Source: Antilocapra americana (Eukaryota > Chordata > Mammalia > Artiodactyla > Antilocapridae). From it: a stretch of 64,000 nucleotides of DNA. Below the pieces are notes generated by a model. It had not been told where the DNA came from, did no database searches, and saw only the letters and a list, made by a program, of their open reading frames with translations. The stretch spans positions 6,538,774 through 6,602,773 of the forward strand of contig ML660211.1 in NCBI GenBank assembly GCA_007570785.1, read 5' to 3'. Both the position numbers and the translations under genes were made by a program. Of the stretch, positions 10,693 to 23,491 are shown piece after piece (position 1 is the stretch's first letter; every line of letters begins with the position of its first letter).

Positions 10693-11125
10693 TATATTTA
10701 TTGTTTGGTAAATTAAGTGGCATTGCTTACTTTGTAAAATTTACATTTAATTTTTTCACACATTAAGGGTAATCACACTTGAACTTAATACAGTTACCTA
10801 TTTATTATAAACTTAGGTTGAGCCCTCAGATTCAAATATATTCAAACACACATTACCTTGAGGCATATTCATTTTGCTGGATATAAAGACATCAGTTATT
10901 CCATGAATAATGTTTGATGTATGTTTCAATAATACCCATACTTATTCTGTCTGCTTATTACCTGTAAGTTCTGATCCTTCATTGATAGTCATTCATTAAA
11001 TTATTTATATTCTGTTAAATATTTTGAACATGTTGAATGACTTAAAGTTTTACAAACTATTAAAGTAAGGTAAAGAACGACTAAATTCAGGGTTCTACTT
11101 ACTATGCTATAAGTAAGTAGACTTA

Positions 11126-11145
11126 TACTTACTTATAAGTAAGTA
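11126..11145. repeat. AAGT/ACTT palindrome within a tetranucleotide-like tract
   Basis: A perfect 20-bp palindrome centred on ACTTATAAGT, inside a run of AAGT and ACTT units from about 11097 to 11150. Confidence 0.8.
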
Positions 11146-12969
11146 AGTTTTAAGACTATATTTAAAAACACATTTTACTTTTTATCACTCTCAACATTTT
11201 CAAGACTTTACAAAATGGCTTTTGTAGATTTTAAAGTGGAACAGTACAGTCAAGAAGAGAGCCTTTTAATTTTGTTGACAGACCTGAAGCTTGAATTCAA
11301 ATAAAGAGAAAGAGATTCTTCACCTACTTATTAGAAAAAAAGAAAAAAAAAATCTCAGTAACATAGAAATAGTATGTATACTCTGGAACCTGGGTAAATA
11401 AGAAACAAAACCAGAAAGTCAATCACTCTTTTTAGGTATCCAGTCAAGGGGATAATGAAACTCACAAAGCACAGCTTTTAGGTTGTGTGCAGTTTTTCAG
11501 TTGACGCTTATCATACACTGCATTAATATGAAACCTGTTTTGATGCAGCAAGAAAACCTCAAAGAACTATAGAACATTCATTCGTAGTTCCTGAGACTGC
11601 AGTATGTACAGCACATACTTAGAATAGGACCCTGAAGACATTCTATGTATTTTAACTAAATGTCCTGGGAATAAAAATAGTCACAAATCTACTGTATATA
11701 CTGGTCATTTCATAGTACACTAAGGAGGTTTTTGACATAATTCTAATACATTTTTTATTGTGAGACTATGTTATGAAATTTATATATCATTTGATTTTCC
11801 AATACTTTTAAAAGTATATTTTATATTAAAATCTTAAAACCTGTACATGCTTATGACAGGATATTGATAATTACATATGGAATCAAAGGGTTTTTTCAAT
11901 TCTTCAAATCACAACAACCTGGACTATATATATTCTATATTAATAATTAAACTGATATTAATCATTATATATTAATATCTATCCTTATTTTGTTTATTCA
12001 ATATCTAGTTAAATATACTTATTGGAATATTCAGAGTTTTTTAATCTAATATTGCAACTATAAGGTCTAAGTTGAACAATAAACTTGTATATAAATGATT
12101 TTTTGAAGCCACAAAGAATATATAAATACAATCCCAATTGTTATTACTGATCCAAGACTTATTAGAGCCAAAAATTTTATCCAAAATTAGAAAATATGTT
12201 TGAAAATAAAGGGTATGCATATAAGAGAGGTGATCAATATGTATAAATCTTAAATAACTGTCAGGTGAGTGCTGCATTTCAAATACTTTGCCAGGTGATT
12301 AAAATTTTGCTTGGCAAGGTTCAAAAGCACCTGTTAAAGGATGCTAAAAATGGAAACCAGACACACTTCACACTTTCTATCTCAATTTGCTAAAGTACAT
12401 TTGAGTGAAATGTAGAAATGAAGTAGAAATCTCATAGCTCCTTGCTGTGCTGTGGATAAGTAAAAATATAAAGGGCAGAACCTCAGGAGATGCAATGCAT
12501 TTCAAATTAAATGCAGGGTCTTCATGTGTGGAAAATGGACAGGTCTGACCCAGTATTTTTTAAACCTTACCTTATCTTATAAAAACTCAGAAATTTTATC
12601 ATAGGGAAAAGGAGTTACCTTTTCTATAGCATTTCCTTTAGAAACTCTTTGTCTCAGTTCCTCACTAAGAACATTTGCAAAAGATATCTACTAGACCAGT
12701 AATATCTACAATATTTATAAGTAAATATTTCATTTATCGGAAAAAAGACTTTAGTTCTTAAGAAGACAAAGAATAGCTCTTACTTGTGTTCAACAGCTCC
12801 ATTTCATAGTTGAAATTTTTAAATGTATTATGTGATTTTATTTTATTTTTGCATGATATGAATCATTGATGTCTAAAAGAAAACATATTTGATTTAATTT
12901 GTTCATAAATTTTAGTACTGGGACTTTACATTTCGGTCATGATATTGTATGATTTTCAGAAAAGGAATT

Positions 12970-13115
12970 ATGTTTTATCTCACATTATTTTCACACAACC
13001 CTCTGAAGCAATCAGTTATTATTATTCCCTTTGAACAGTTAAAATAGTTGTAATCAACAAAAGTTTTGTGTGACTGAATCAAAGTTAAACCACTTGTAAG
13101 CAGTGGATGAGAGAC
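12970..13115 (-). mobile_element. MIR SINE, degraded
   Basis: Reverse-oriented MIR core: 'tatctcacattattttcac', CAACCCTCTGAAG, TTATTATTATTCCCT, then the decayed equivalent of the AAACTGAGGC and GTCACACAGC segments. Confidence 0.55.
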
Positions 13116-16037
13116 ATAAAAGTGTTATTCTGGTTGTTACTCTTATGCTGTTCCTTGCAAATACTTTAGCCAAGAAAAAACTAAGTTCTGTAAAGAAAAA
13201 AGAGAGATAATGGAATATTGCCAAGGAAAAATGAATTTTTTGTAAAAGACTATCATTTTATATTCTTATCATGTTTTATAAAAGTTTTGCCTTATAAGGC
13301 AAAATGTCCAGAGGGTATAGCTTCAGTTAAATATTTTAGAAGTGTGTTTGTATATTTAAAAAGCTGAACATGAGAGAAACTAGGTAAGATAGATTACCTT
13401 TATAATCAAATACCTATATCTGTGACGTATTGATTTGTGGCAATAAACTTCATGTCAGAATTAATTTGCACACTTAATTTAAATGTTCTGGATATAGCAC
13501 AGGACTCTAAAGAGCTTTCATGGAATTTTAAAACTGTATAACATGGAACTGGAATGGCATACTTGATATTTGTAAACTAATACAAAAATTAATAAAATCA
13601 AAAAATGGTGAATGATTGACACATTCATCATATAAGGGTTCTTTGTAAATGAAACAATGTAAAATTCCTGAGAGTAGTGGAAAAAAATGCTTGAGCATCA
13701 GCAAGCAAATCAGCTTGCACAGGGATTGCTGTAAAGGGATTGATGTCTCAGCATTTCTCCTCTCAGTGGAAAGAGACCTATTCTTGAATTAAGCCTGGCT
13801 AAACAGATAAAGGTTGAACTTTTCAACTGCAAAGTAGGTATAGGAATTACTCCCCCCCCCTTTTTTTAAACTGAGACAAGCAGTAAAATTTTACTACACA
13901 CATCGCCAATTGGGTTTTTCAGCATTAAATACCGGAGAGTCTATTGTGTGGTTGTCTGCAATATAAATGAGGGCTGCAGAGGGGAGAGGTAAACAGGCAT
14001 CTCAAATGGTTCAGAGGAAGATGGAGAATCAAAAGTAGTAAAGCACCTGCTTTTCTTTGATGAGCTTTCTGATTTCTTGATATTTCAACTTTCATGTGAC
14101 AGAAACACTATGTGAAAAGAGTGGAAAGAAAGGGTTGAATGAAACTTTGAAAAGTAAAAATGGAAGTTTGTACAGCTGGGCCAGATGTGTAAAATCATTA
14201 GTTTTATCCCAGTGACAGAATTTTATGGAAAACAATAAAAGCTGCATAAAAGAATGCTGATAGCATCACTTTACTCTCTATTAGCATTAGTTTAGATGTG
14301 TATGAGAGCGAATATGCACCAGGGAGAAGAAAGGATGGAGACATTTTTTTTTTTTTGACCATTAAGTTAATGGAGCTGATAAATGGAATTGTAACATTGA
14401 CACTAAGTGACAGTCTTGTTCCTTTAAAATCTGCTGTTTCATTCTAGTTACTTCAACCTTGAATTTCTAATGTGTTCAGCTATTACATTTAATAGTTGTA
14501 TTTGGTGACTTTATGAGATTCCAAAGAATAATAAAAGAAATGCCACTTCTGCCTGAGTAAACTAAGTTAAAACACATTAGTGAAATTTCAAATCTATATC
14601 TATGTATAATTGTTGCAATTTCTTTAAAATAAAATCCATTTGATTTTTCAGACTGAAGATGAGAAAGAACAGTGCCGTGTAGCCAGTGAAGACTTATTTC
14701 TTCCTATATTTAAAGAAAGAAAGTAGAGAATGGAATCTTTTTGTTTGTTTGTTTTCATATAATTCTTTTCCTGAGACAGCAAAACGTATCTGTGTGTATA
14801 CCTTCCTGGAGAGAAAAATGTGGTCCCATTGTATATCTTTTCAAATATGTAAACCTAGCATCTATTAAAAAATAGTAACTAATACTCATGGCCCATATAT
14901 ATTTAAATGAAGAAAATTTAACCATGTAATTTGGAAAGACTAAAAGTAAAATCTTTTCTGTCAATACTCTTGAAAAATGTGTTGTTTGACATGAAGGATA
15001 AGGACTGGATTTCTCTTTGTTAGACCTACTTGAAGTCCAGTCAAATTATTGATTAGGCTTTTGAGACATTTTAATTCTTTTTCAGTAGTTTAAATTGGCT
15101 TTTATATTGCCACAGACTTTTTGAAAATAAAATTGTAACTTTTAATAACATCAATAAAAATTTGTTGCCAGATTTTTTTACAGAAAAATTAATTATGAAT
15201 CCAGGGGGAAAAGTGTATAGATTTTTATATTAGAAAAAGAAAAACTCTGGTTTAAAAAAATGGTATCTGTTCAAAAAAAAAAAAAAAAGAACAGAAAGAA
15301 GGAAAGGGAAGAAGGAGCTGATAGAGCAAAACTAATCCTTGAAATTGTGCAGCAGTAAGTGTAGGCTATTCTTTTTTTGATTATAAAATTTTAGAAGATT
15401 GAAGTTCTTAAAGATATAAAGCCAACTATAAAAGTAAGTAAACAATCTCAGGGAACAGCTGTTTCCAAAAACTTCTTTCATACCAAAAAAATAAATAGAC
15501 TGGATTACTTTTGTAAAATTGACATGTTTGTAAATGCTTGATGGGGGTCAGGGGCAAGAGAGGAATTAATTCCAATTTATATCCATATGTAGATGGGAAT
15601 ATTGAGACTCCATCCAACTGTTGTGACTGAACGTAAATAGGATACATGAAAAGCATTTTAGAGAGTGCAGCATTAAATAAACACAAGCTAATGCTGACAC
15701 AGTTGATTTATAAGTAAAAATTCAAGTTGATTTATGCTTTGTCTTTTTTTCAAAGGACAATTTCAATTAATTATAGTCCTTTATTATAAAACCAGCTAGC
15801 ATCAATGGATGATTTTATAACTTGGATATGTTTATTGATGAATAAATGACTCTGGGTGTGTAGCTCTCTCCTGGATTCGAAGAGTGCTTCTCTGGAGTGT
15901 TTTGTTTAGAATCTCTCAAATGGACAGTCAATGTGTGAAAAATAGATGCCAGGATACTGTCCAATCTTACTTTTACTTATTCATTCATTTATGTATATAT
16001 TTATATACTTTCAGCATGCATCCATAAGGGCTTTCCA
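13116..16037. other. Unique repeat-poor DNA
   Basis: Only homopolymer runs stand out: C9-10 followed by T7 at 13852-13867, T13 at 14344-14356, and A16 at 15273-15288 followed by a purine-rich stretch. No gene recognised. The frames at 14686-14964 and 15426-15686 have no family resemblance. Confidence 0.55.
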
Positions 16038-16753
16038 TTCAGTCACTCAGTCCTGTCTGACTCTTTGTGACCCCATGAACCGCAGCACGCCAGGCCTCCC
16101 TGTCCATCACCAACTCCCAGAGTCCACCCAAACCCATGTCCACCGAGTCGGTGATGCCATCCAGCCATCTCATCCTCTGTCATCTCCTTCTCCTCCTGCC
16201 CTCACTCTTTCCTAGGATCAGGGACTTTTCAAATGAGTCAGCTCTTCATATCAGGTGGCCAAAGTATTGGAGTTTCAGCTTCAACATCAACCTTCCAATG
16301 AACAGCCAGGACTGATCTTTAGGATGGACTGGTTGGATCTTCTTGCAGTCCAAGGGACTCTCTCAAGAGTCTTCTCCAATACCACAGTTCAAAAGCATCA
16401 ATTCTTCTGTTCTCAGCTTTCTTTATAGTCCAACTCTCACATCCATACATGACCACTGGAAAAACCATTGCCTTGACTAGATAGACATTTGTTGACAAAG
16501 TAATGTCTCTGCTTTTTAGTATGCTGTCTAGGTTGGTCATAACTTTCCTTCCAAGGAGGAAGTATCTTTTAATTTCATGGCTGCGGTCACCATCTGAAGT
16601 GATTTTGGAGCCCCCAAAAATAAAGTCAGCCACTGTTTCCACTGTTTCCCCATTTATTTGCCATGAACTGATGGGACCAGATGCCATGATCTTAGTTCTC
16701 TGAATGTTGAGCTTTAAGCCAACTTTTTCACTCTCCTCTTTCACTTTCATCAG
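16038..16753 (-). mobile_element. BovB LINE, 5'-truncated
   Basis: Reverse-oriented 3' end of BovB from the CAGTCACTCAGTCCTGTC tail to the region encoding the segment just downstream of the RT active site. 5' truncation removes the YADD box. Confidence 0.92.
16319..16750 (-). pseudogene. BovB ORF2 C-terminal remnant (143 aa open)
   Basis: Translation carries the post-RT part of BovB ORF2: TKIMASGPISSWQINGE, KITSDGDRSHEIKR, MVFPVVMYGCESWTIKK, RRIDAFELWYWRRLL. It lies downstream of the catalytic YADD box, has no endonuclease or RT core, and then runs out of frame. It is a relic with no expected activity. Confidence 0.85.
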
Positions 16754-16959
16754 GTTGCATTAGAACACTTCAATTTATTATAGTCTGTCTTCAAGTAATA
16801 TACTATATCACATAATTAATAAGAATCTTGCAAAAATAAACTAGTATTTGTCCTTTCCTGACCTTGATGCTTATGTTGTATGGCCTCTTATTTATATCTA
16901 TATTGTTTTATATTTACTTTAATCATTTCAGTATATTGTATAGAGATTTATAATTTTTA

Positions 16960-17290
16960 AAAGCATTTTATATTAATATTTCCTAACAGTTACTCTTTTC
17001 AGTGTTTTTCATTTTGCTTGGGGTCACTTTCCTTCTTCTTGAGGGTTTCATTTGATATTTTTTCTGATATAGGTCAGTTGGTTGTTATTTCTTTCAGCTT
17101 TTGTAAGTCTGAGGGAAAAAAAAGTCCTTATTTTTCTTTTCTTTTTGAAAGCGACTTTTACTGGAGATAGGCCCCTATGTTGGCAGGTTTGTCTGTTACT
17201 TTTCCTTTCAGTAGTTTAAAAATGTTGCTTGTCTGTCTCCTGAGTTAGATTATTTTCAATGAGAAGTTTCAATGAGAATAAGAAGACTTC
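16960..17290. mobile_element. Old L1-type fragment, possible
   Basis: The text 'ttctgatataggtcagttgg', CTTTCAGTAGTTTAAAAATG, TGTCTGTCTCCTGAGTT, CAATGAGAAGTTTC follows a common old L1 segment. T-richness of the plus strand suggests sense is on the minus strand. The subfamily is unknown. Confidence 0.4.
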
Positions 17291-18680
17291 TCTTTGTAAC
17301 TCTGTATGTGGTATGTGTTTATGAGTTCCTGGGTCCAGGGCAGCTGTCTTCTGAGCCACCGTAACCTCAGTTCCTTCAGCTAGTCTTCTCCCCACCCCTC
17401 CTTCTGGATTCACACTCACTATGCTTCCTTTCCCCAAGCCACACAGTGTAACCTTTGGTCTCCCACTGTACCATATTTCCTTCCTGAAAGACTGCACCCT
17501 CCACACATCTGGTCCAGGCCTCACTCTGGCCTCCAGAGTCCACCATGGCGTTCAAAAGAGAAGAATGTTTCCCACCAGAGGGGTCCCAAGAAGGGCCAGC
17601 CCCCCCAATCCACCGTGCTGACAGTGGTAAGAGTGAGAGAGCAGTGCTCTGAGGCTGTTCTTCAGGGGAAAGGCTCTGCTCAGAGGAACAGACAGGATGG
17701 ACTTCTAGGATGAGGAATAGATACCTCCTACTGCCTGGAGGAACATCTGGCCCTTGGACATGCAGGCAGCCTGGGTGTTTTTGCTTGCATGTAAGTGCAA
17801 AACTTACTGAGTGAGTATGTGTGTATGTGTCTGTGTTTGCATGTATGTTTTTCTCCACCTTCTATGTGCAGTGCACTTATTTGACTAAGAGATTCACTGC
17901 TCTGAGAGCAGTGTCAGAATGGGGAGCCTACAGTGCCCTAGGACCCGCTGTGGACTATATACATGTTACTGTGCCTTGGGTACCATATGTAAGGGCCCGT
18001 CTTTCTCTGGGACTCAGATGAGCTGAGAAGGCCATTTCATTCAACTGGGATAGTCCCCTAGGTCTGTCTGTGAGACTGTCTACTTTTCCACAGTTCAGGC
18101 ATCAAGCTCTTTTTGTGTTGTTGTTGTTTCACAGTAAGGGTCCGAGAGGCTTATTGGAATGCCTGTGACAAGACACAGAGTGATTCATGATGATGACAAC
18201 TACATTCTCTCAGCCACATACCACCGTGACACCCTCCTGAAAGATACTCCTGGCCTCAGATTTTCTGCCGGGCTATCCAAAGAGATGGGTCTCCTCCATT
18301 CAAGACTGACACAGAGCAAAATGTTTGGATCATAGTTTTCCATACAGTGACTTAGTGTGGAGTCAGGGGCAGAGGTGGAATAATGGTAATGGAACACACA
18401 TATGAATAGTCAGAGAAAGTGCTAGCTGTGTATTAGCAAACAGAAAATAAAACGTATATGAAATTTTGTACCTTTACCAAGTGTGCATTACCACAGAAAT
18501 GTAAAATGGCTCAATATAAACCATCAGTTAATATAATCACCATATTAATATGATTGAGAGAAAAAAATCTCATTAACACCATTAATGTTTAAATGAACTC
18601 AAATAAGCACATATTTTGTTTAAAATTACCTATGATTAAATTATGAATTGACATTTAAGAACATAAAAATATCCATAACA
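17291..18680. other. Unassigned, moderately GC-rich then AT-rich DNA
   Basis: 17300-18060 is less AT-rich than its surroundings and keeps a 160-codon minus-strand frame (17376-17858). Its translation starts in simple Thr/His repeats and shows no known domain. I see no splice-supported gene. 18180-18680 shows nothing recognisable. Confidence 0.45.
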
Positions 18681-18880
18681 GTGAAGTGAAGTCGCTCAGT
18701 TGTATCCAACTCTTTGCGACCCTATGGACTGTAGCCTACCAGGCTCCTCTGTCCACAGGATTTTCCAGGCAAGTGTACTGGAATGGATTGCCATTTCCTT
18801 CTCCAGAAGGTCTTCCTGACCCAGGGATCGAACCCAGGTCTCCTGCATTGTACGCAAGACGCTTTAACATCTGAGCCACC
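18681..18880 (-). mobile_element. Bov-tA SINE
   Basis: Full-length reverse copy with GTCGCTCAGTTGTATCC, CTTTGCGACCCTATGGACTG, CCAGGGATCGAACCCAGGTC (the tRNA B-box-like block) and ATCTGAGCCACC. The B box is well preserved. Confidence 0.92.
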
Positions 18881-19278
18881 AAATCAAGCAGCTAAAATAT
18901 TGATGCTTAGAACAGAAAACATCATGCTAATTAAAAAGAAAGTGTTAGATATGCTATTTTAAGTCAAATATATTTGTTGCCCTATTACTGAATTAGAAGT
19001 ATTGGCTAATATAATTAGGTAGGAGAAAGAAATCAGTTAATACATATAAAAATACATATTGGAAAAGAAAGTAAAATTATCTCTATATAGATTACCTGGA
19101 ATCTATGACACTGTCAAGCATGGTTTTTGAGATCAGGAATGAAGTAGAGGAAATTCAGGGTGAATGAAGGGTGGGAAACTGAGAAAATGATGTGAAGAAA
19201 AGTGTTTAGAGAGCAGTGTTAGGGAGACAATCTGTGGATTGAGGTGCTTTTTACATTTGTAACTAAATAATCATATCC
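18881..19278. other. Unique DNA, nothing recognised
   Basis: AT-rich, no signature seen. Confidence 0.55.
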
Positions 19279-19622
19279 GTTCAGTTCAGTTCAGTTCAGT
19301 CAGTCTTGTCTGACTCTCCATGACCCCATGGACTGCAGAATGCCAGGCCTCCCTGTCCATCACCAGCTCCCAGAGCCTCCTCAGACCCATGTCCATCGAG
19401 TCAATGATGCCATCCAACCATCTCATTATCTGTAATCCCTTTCTCCTCCTGCCTTCACTTTTTCCCAGCATCAGGATCTTTTCCAATGAGTCAGATCTTC
19501 ACACCAGGTGGCCAAAGGACTGGAGTTTCAGTTTCAGCATCAGTCTTTCCAATGAATAGGTCCATACTGTTTCTGTCCTTTAACATGCCCATTTCGCATG
19601 AAATATTCTCCTGGTATCTCTG
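19279..19622 (-). mobile_element. BovB LINE with large internal deletion
   Basis: 19279-19558 is the ordinary BovB 3' end, including five TTCAG tail units. Directly after CCAATGAATA it continues at about 19559 with GGTCCATACTGTTTCTGTCC...CATGAAATATTC. In the full copy of this window that block sits near 39210-39275, far upstream of the 3' end. About 1.4 kb of internal sequence is therefore missing. Confidence 0.85.
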
Positions 19623-19930
19623 TATGGGAGTTGCAGAAACAGGGCCTCTGCTGTGGGCAGACGGCATTTCCTTTCCTCCTGCTCAGCTGTTTTGACCTTG
19701 GACAAGTCATTTTGTGATATCCATTTGCCTCTTGTATTTGCAGTCACCCACCCCTAACCTGACTAATAGGAAAACTAGGGTAATGTAGGAGGGCTTGCAG
19801 CTGGTGCAATCTGTGACAAAACGTGGTTTACTGGAGAAGGGAGTGACAAACCCCTTCAGTATTCTAGCCTCGACACCCCCCCCATGGACAGTATAAACAA
19901 TATGAAATCCATTCTCAGAGACTGAAAAAA
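19623..19930. other. Unique DNA, nothing recognised
   Basis: Short spacer containing a C8 run near 19876. No repeat family recognised. Confidence 0.5.
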
Positions 19931-20053
19931 AAGTGAAAATTTTAGTCACTCAGTCCTATCTGACTCTTTGCAGCTGGGCTCCTCAGTCCATGGAATTATC
20001 CTGGCAAGAATACTGGAGTGGGTGGCCACTCACTTCTCCAGGGGATCTTCAGG
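19931..20053 (-). mobile_element. BovA/Bov-tA SINE fragment
   Basis: Reverse-oriented BovA body only (TTTTAGTCACTCAGTCC, CCTGGCAAGAATACTGGAG, CTTCTCCAGGGGATCTTC). The tRNA-like head is lost where the plus-strand BovB begins. Confidence 0.8.
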
Positions 20054-20057
20054 CAAA

Positions 20058-21734
20058 AATGAGCACAATAGACAGAAATGTTATGGACCTAAGAGAAGCA
20101 GAAGATAATAAGAAGAGGTGGCAAGAATACATTGAAGCACTGTACCAAAAAGATCTTTATGACCCAGATAATCACGATAGTGTGATCATTCACCTAGAGC
20201 CAGACATCTTAGAATGTAAAGTCAAGTGTGCCTTGTGAAGCATAACTACAAACAAAGCTATTGTAGGTGATGGAATTCCAGATGAGCTATTTCAGATCCT
20301 GAAAGATGATGATGTGAAAGTGCTGCACTAATTAATATGCCATCAAATCTGGAAAACTCAGCAGTGGCCGCAGAACTGGAAAAGGTCAGTTTTCATTCCA
20401 ATCCCAAAGAAAGGCAATGCCAAAGAATGTTCACTACTGAACAATGGCATGCATCTCACACGCTAGCAAAATAATGCTCAAAATTCTTGAAGCTGGGCTT
20501 CAATATTACGTGAACTGTGAACTTTCAGACGTTCAAGCTGGATTTAGAAACGGCAGAGGAACCAGAGATCAAATTGCCACATCTGCTGGATCATAGAAAA
20601 GCATGAGAGTTCCAGAAAAACATCTACTTTGCTTTATTGACTATACCAAAGCCTTTGACTGTGTGGACCACAAAAACTGTGGAACATTATTCAAGAGATG
20701 GGAATAACGGACAACCTTACCTTCCTCCTGAGAAATCTGTATGCAAGTCAAAAAGCAGCAGTGAGTACCAGACATGGAATAACAGACTGATTCCAAATCA
20801 AGAAAAGGGTACCTTGAGGCTGTTCATTTTCACCCTGCTTATTTAACTTATATGCAGAGTACATCATCTGAAATGGTGGGCTGGATGAAGCACAAGCTGG
20901 AATATGATTGCTGGGAGAAATATCAATAACCTCATATATGCAGATGACACCACCCTTATGGTAGAAAGTGAAGAAGAGCTAAAGAGCCTCTTGATGAAAG
21001 TGAGACTCTTGATGAAAGTGAGAGAGGGGAGTGAAAAAGCTGGCTTTAAACTCAACATTCAGAAAACTAAGATCATGACATCTGGTCCCATCACTTCATG
21101 GCAAATAAATGGGGAAACCATGGAAACAGTGACAGACTTTATTTATTTATTTTTTGCTCCAAAATCACTGCAGATGGTGACTTCAGCCTTGAAATTAAAA
21201 GACGCTTACTCCTTAGAAGAAAAGCTATGACCAACATAGACAGCATATTAAAAAGCAGAGACATTACTTGGCCAACAAAGTCTGTCTAGTCAAAGCTATG
21301 TTTTTTTCAGTAGTCATGTATGGATGTGAGAGTTGGAGTATAAAGAAATTTGAGCATCTAAGAATTGATGCTTTTGAACTGTGGTGTTGGAGAAGACTCT
21401 TGAGAGTCCCTTGGAGTGCAAGGAGATTCAACCAGTCCCTCCTAGAGGAAATCAGTCCTGAATATTTATTGGAAGGACTGATGCTGAAGCTGAAACTCCA
21501 ATACTTTGGCCACCTGATATGAAGATCTGACTCATTTGAAAAGACCCTGTTGCTGGGAAAGCTTGAAGGCAGGAGGAAAAGTGGACGACAGAGGATTGAA
21601 ATGATTGGATGTCATCACCGACCTGATGTACATGAGTTTGAGTTTGCTCTGGGAGTTGGTGATGGACAGGGAAGCCTGGCATGCTGCAGTCCATGGGGTT
21701 GCAAAGATTCTGACACAACTGAGCAACTGAACTT
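20058..21734 (+). mobile_element. BovB LINE, 5'-truncated, most of RT present
   Basis: Begins in the linker between endonuclease and reverse transcriptase (translation MDLREAEDNKKRWQEYIEAL) and runs to the 3' end. RT landmarks: KAFD box near 20648 (ACCAAAGCCTTTGACTGTG), YADD box intact at 20937-20948 (TATGCAGATGAC), C-terminal MYGCESW block near 21320. Stops and frameshifts split it into several frames, so it is inactive. Confidence 0.93.
20904..21230 (+). pseudogene. BovB RT fragment with intact YADD and an 18-bp duplication
   Basis: The 108-codon frame keeps NLIYADDTTLM (catalytic YADD at residues 12-15). A perfect in-frame tandem duplication at 20988-21005/21006-21023 repeats LLMKVR. The frame then continues through TKIMTSGPITSWQINGE and loses register in a T-rich expansion near 21143. 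Confidence 0.85.
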
Positions 21735-23491
21735 ACGAGAACTAATTAGTAACATTTTTCCCCATTTAAGTAGATGTTCATAGCAGTCTATATAAATCAG
21801 TCACGCCTTAAATCTGACTTCAATAAAATTCATTGAGAATGGAAAGGATTGTATCATCAACATTCATGTTCTAAAAAGAAGGTTCACATTTTGGAACAAA
21901 TGAAATGTATCTGGAATTAGAATATGTATGTAAATATCCTGTCCAAAGAGAAAAGATCATTTGAAAAATATTATTGACGAATCTTTGATTTGGGAGAACT
22001 TTGAAATTTCTAGCTTGATAGGGTTTTTGGCTTTCATATTAGCCCATTTTGAACATTTAACTATGGTAATAAATTATATCTTTAGTTTTACCATACAAGG
22101 AATTTCTTTGATTTGAAGAGTATTTGAGAAAACTTCATGTATTATGGGGAAAAATAAATGCTACAAATTATGGAACCTAAGTTATTATTCTTGTATCTTT
22201 TTCTTTCATGTAGCATACACTTAGATATTCTGTATGTATTCACTTGAATGTAAGGTCAAAGAAATTGTAAAACCTTGAAATGAAAAATTTTGCAATGTCT
22301 TCAGCATTGTAGAACAAATGTAGACAACACACACACATAAAATGTTAGAACTTAGTATTCTTTATTAAAATGAATATATTGATTGCTTTGGGACACAAAT
22401 GGAGTAAATTATGCTTAAATTTAAATCTTTAACAATTTTCATGGTATATTTGATTTTGAAACCTATAACTTTAGGAACAAGAATATCATCTGTCAGATGC
22501 TTCTATTGCTCTAAGGCTCAGTTTTAAGGATTAAATTAATATTGAATGAAATGCCCTACTTTATTTAGGCAAATACACTTATTTAATTGAAATGAAAGAA
22601 TGATATATTCTGACCTTTATTTTCCATTTCCCAAGATGAAAAAAGGCATAACAGTGTTATGAAGGAAAATATGTTCCTGCTCTGAAGTTTGTATGTAAAC
22701 AGACCTCTAATTGTTGGTGCATATTATTTTAAAATTATAGTATTGTCTATCAACCGAAATGTGAATGAAAATATAAATAAAAGTTACTTATCAATACCTC
22801 AAGTATATGAAATCCTATCAATTACTTAAGATCACTTTTGGTTAGAAACAAATATTATGGAAAATTTAAACCCCAATGTCAACTTATTTCCTAAATCTTT
22901 CTCTTAAGAGGAAAGCATTATCATGTATCTGCTGTTTATGGGTCCTATTTATTAAATCCTTTCCCTACACTTACATATTCTCTTAAGCCATATTTAATAA
23001 TTTTACCCACTTTTGAAATATATATTGTTTTAAAAAGTTTGCCTGAGATAAGTATAGGATGTTCCAGAGGTTACTGTATATGCTAATTGAAGAAAAATAC
23101 TTTTTCTCAAATATCATGTATGTATGTTTATATTTTTTAGCTTGCATGCACCTTTATGAAAATATTGTCTGTTTTGTACAATGTAGTGCATAATTTATTG
23201 AATCCTATTTTTTTACAACTTGATATATTTGTATTATCCTCCTATATTCAGTATAATAATGACAATGTTGTCCAGAAATGCAGAGATAAAAAGTTTTGCC
23301 CTTTCTATAAGGTTTCTAGAATTTTTATAGTGTGTGCAAAGAAATGTATGCAAACTATCTTTGTTGACATCATTAACACACCCATGTTGAAATATTAAAA
23401 TAAAGTCTCAAACCCCATACAATCAAATACTATAAAATGCATAATGTCACTGACATCAAGATAATTTTTTAAAGTATTTGGATGAATTTTT
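21735..23491. other. Unique AT-rich DNA, nothing recognised
   Basis: No repeat or gene signature over 1.75 kb apart from a short CA run at about 22328-22337. Confidence 0.55.

Larger units (their letters stand above)
10087..12969. other. Unique repeat-poor DNA
   Basis: No interspersed repeat recognised over 2.9 kb. It holds a perfect 24-bp palindrome (10669-10692) and an AAGT-based palindrome (11126-11145). The short frames lack motifs. Confidence 0.55.

Noticed and set aside
13852..13867. C-run followed by T-run as a possible assembly join
   Set aside because: Both flanks are ordinary unique sequence and homopolymer pairs occur naturally; no evidence of misassembly.
17376..17858. 160-codon minus-strand open frame
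   Set aside because: Starts in simple Thr/His repeats, no domain, no neighbouring splice or poly(A) support; consistent with chance in a less AT-rich stretch.
18681..18880. tRNA gene suggested by a B-box-like GGGATCGAACCCAGG block
   Set aside because: The block is the tRNA-Glu-derived head of a Bov-tA SINE and lacks a foldable complete tRNA.
19279..19298. TTCAG pentamer array as an independent microsatellite
   Set aside because: These are the terminal tail units of the adjacent BovB, seen at other BovB copies too.
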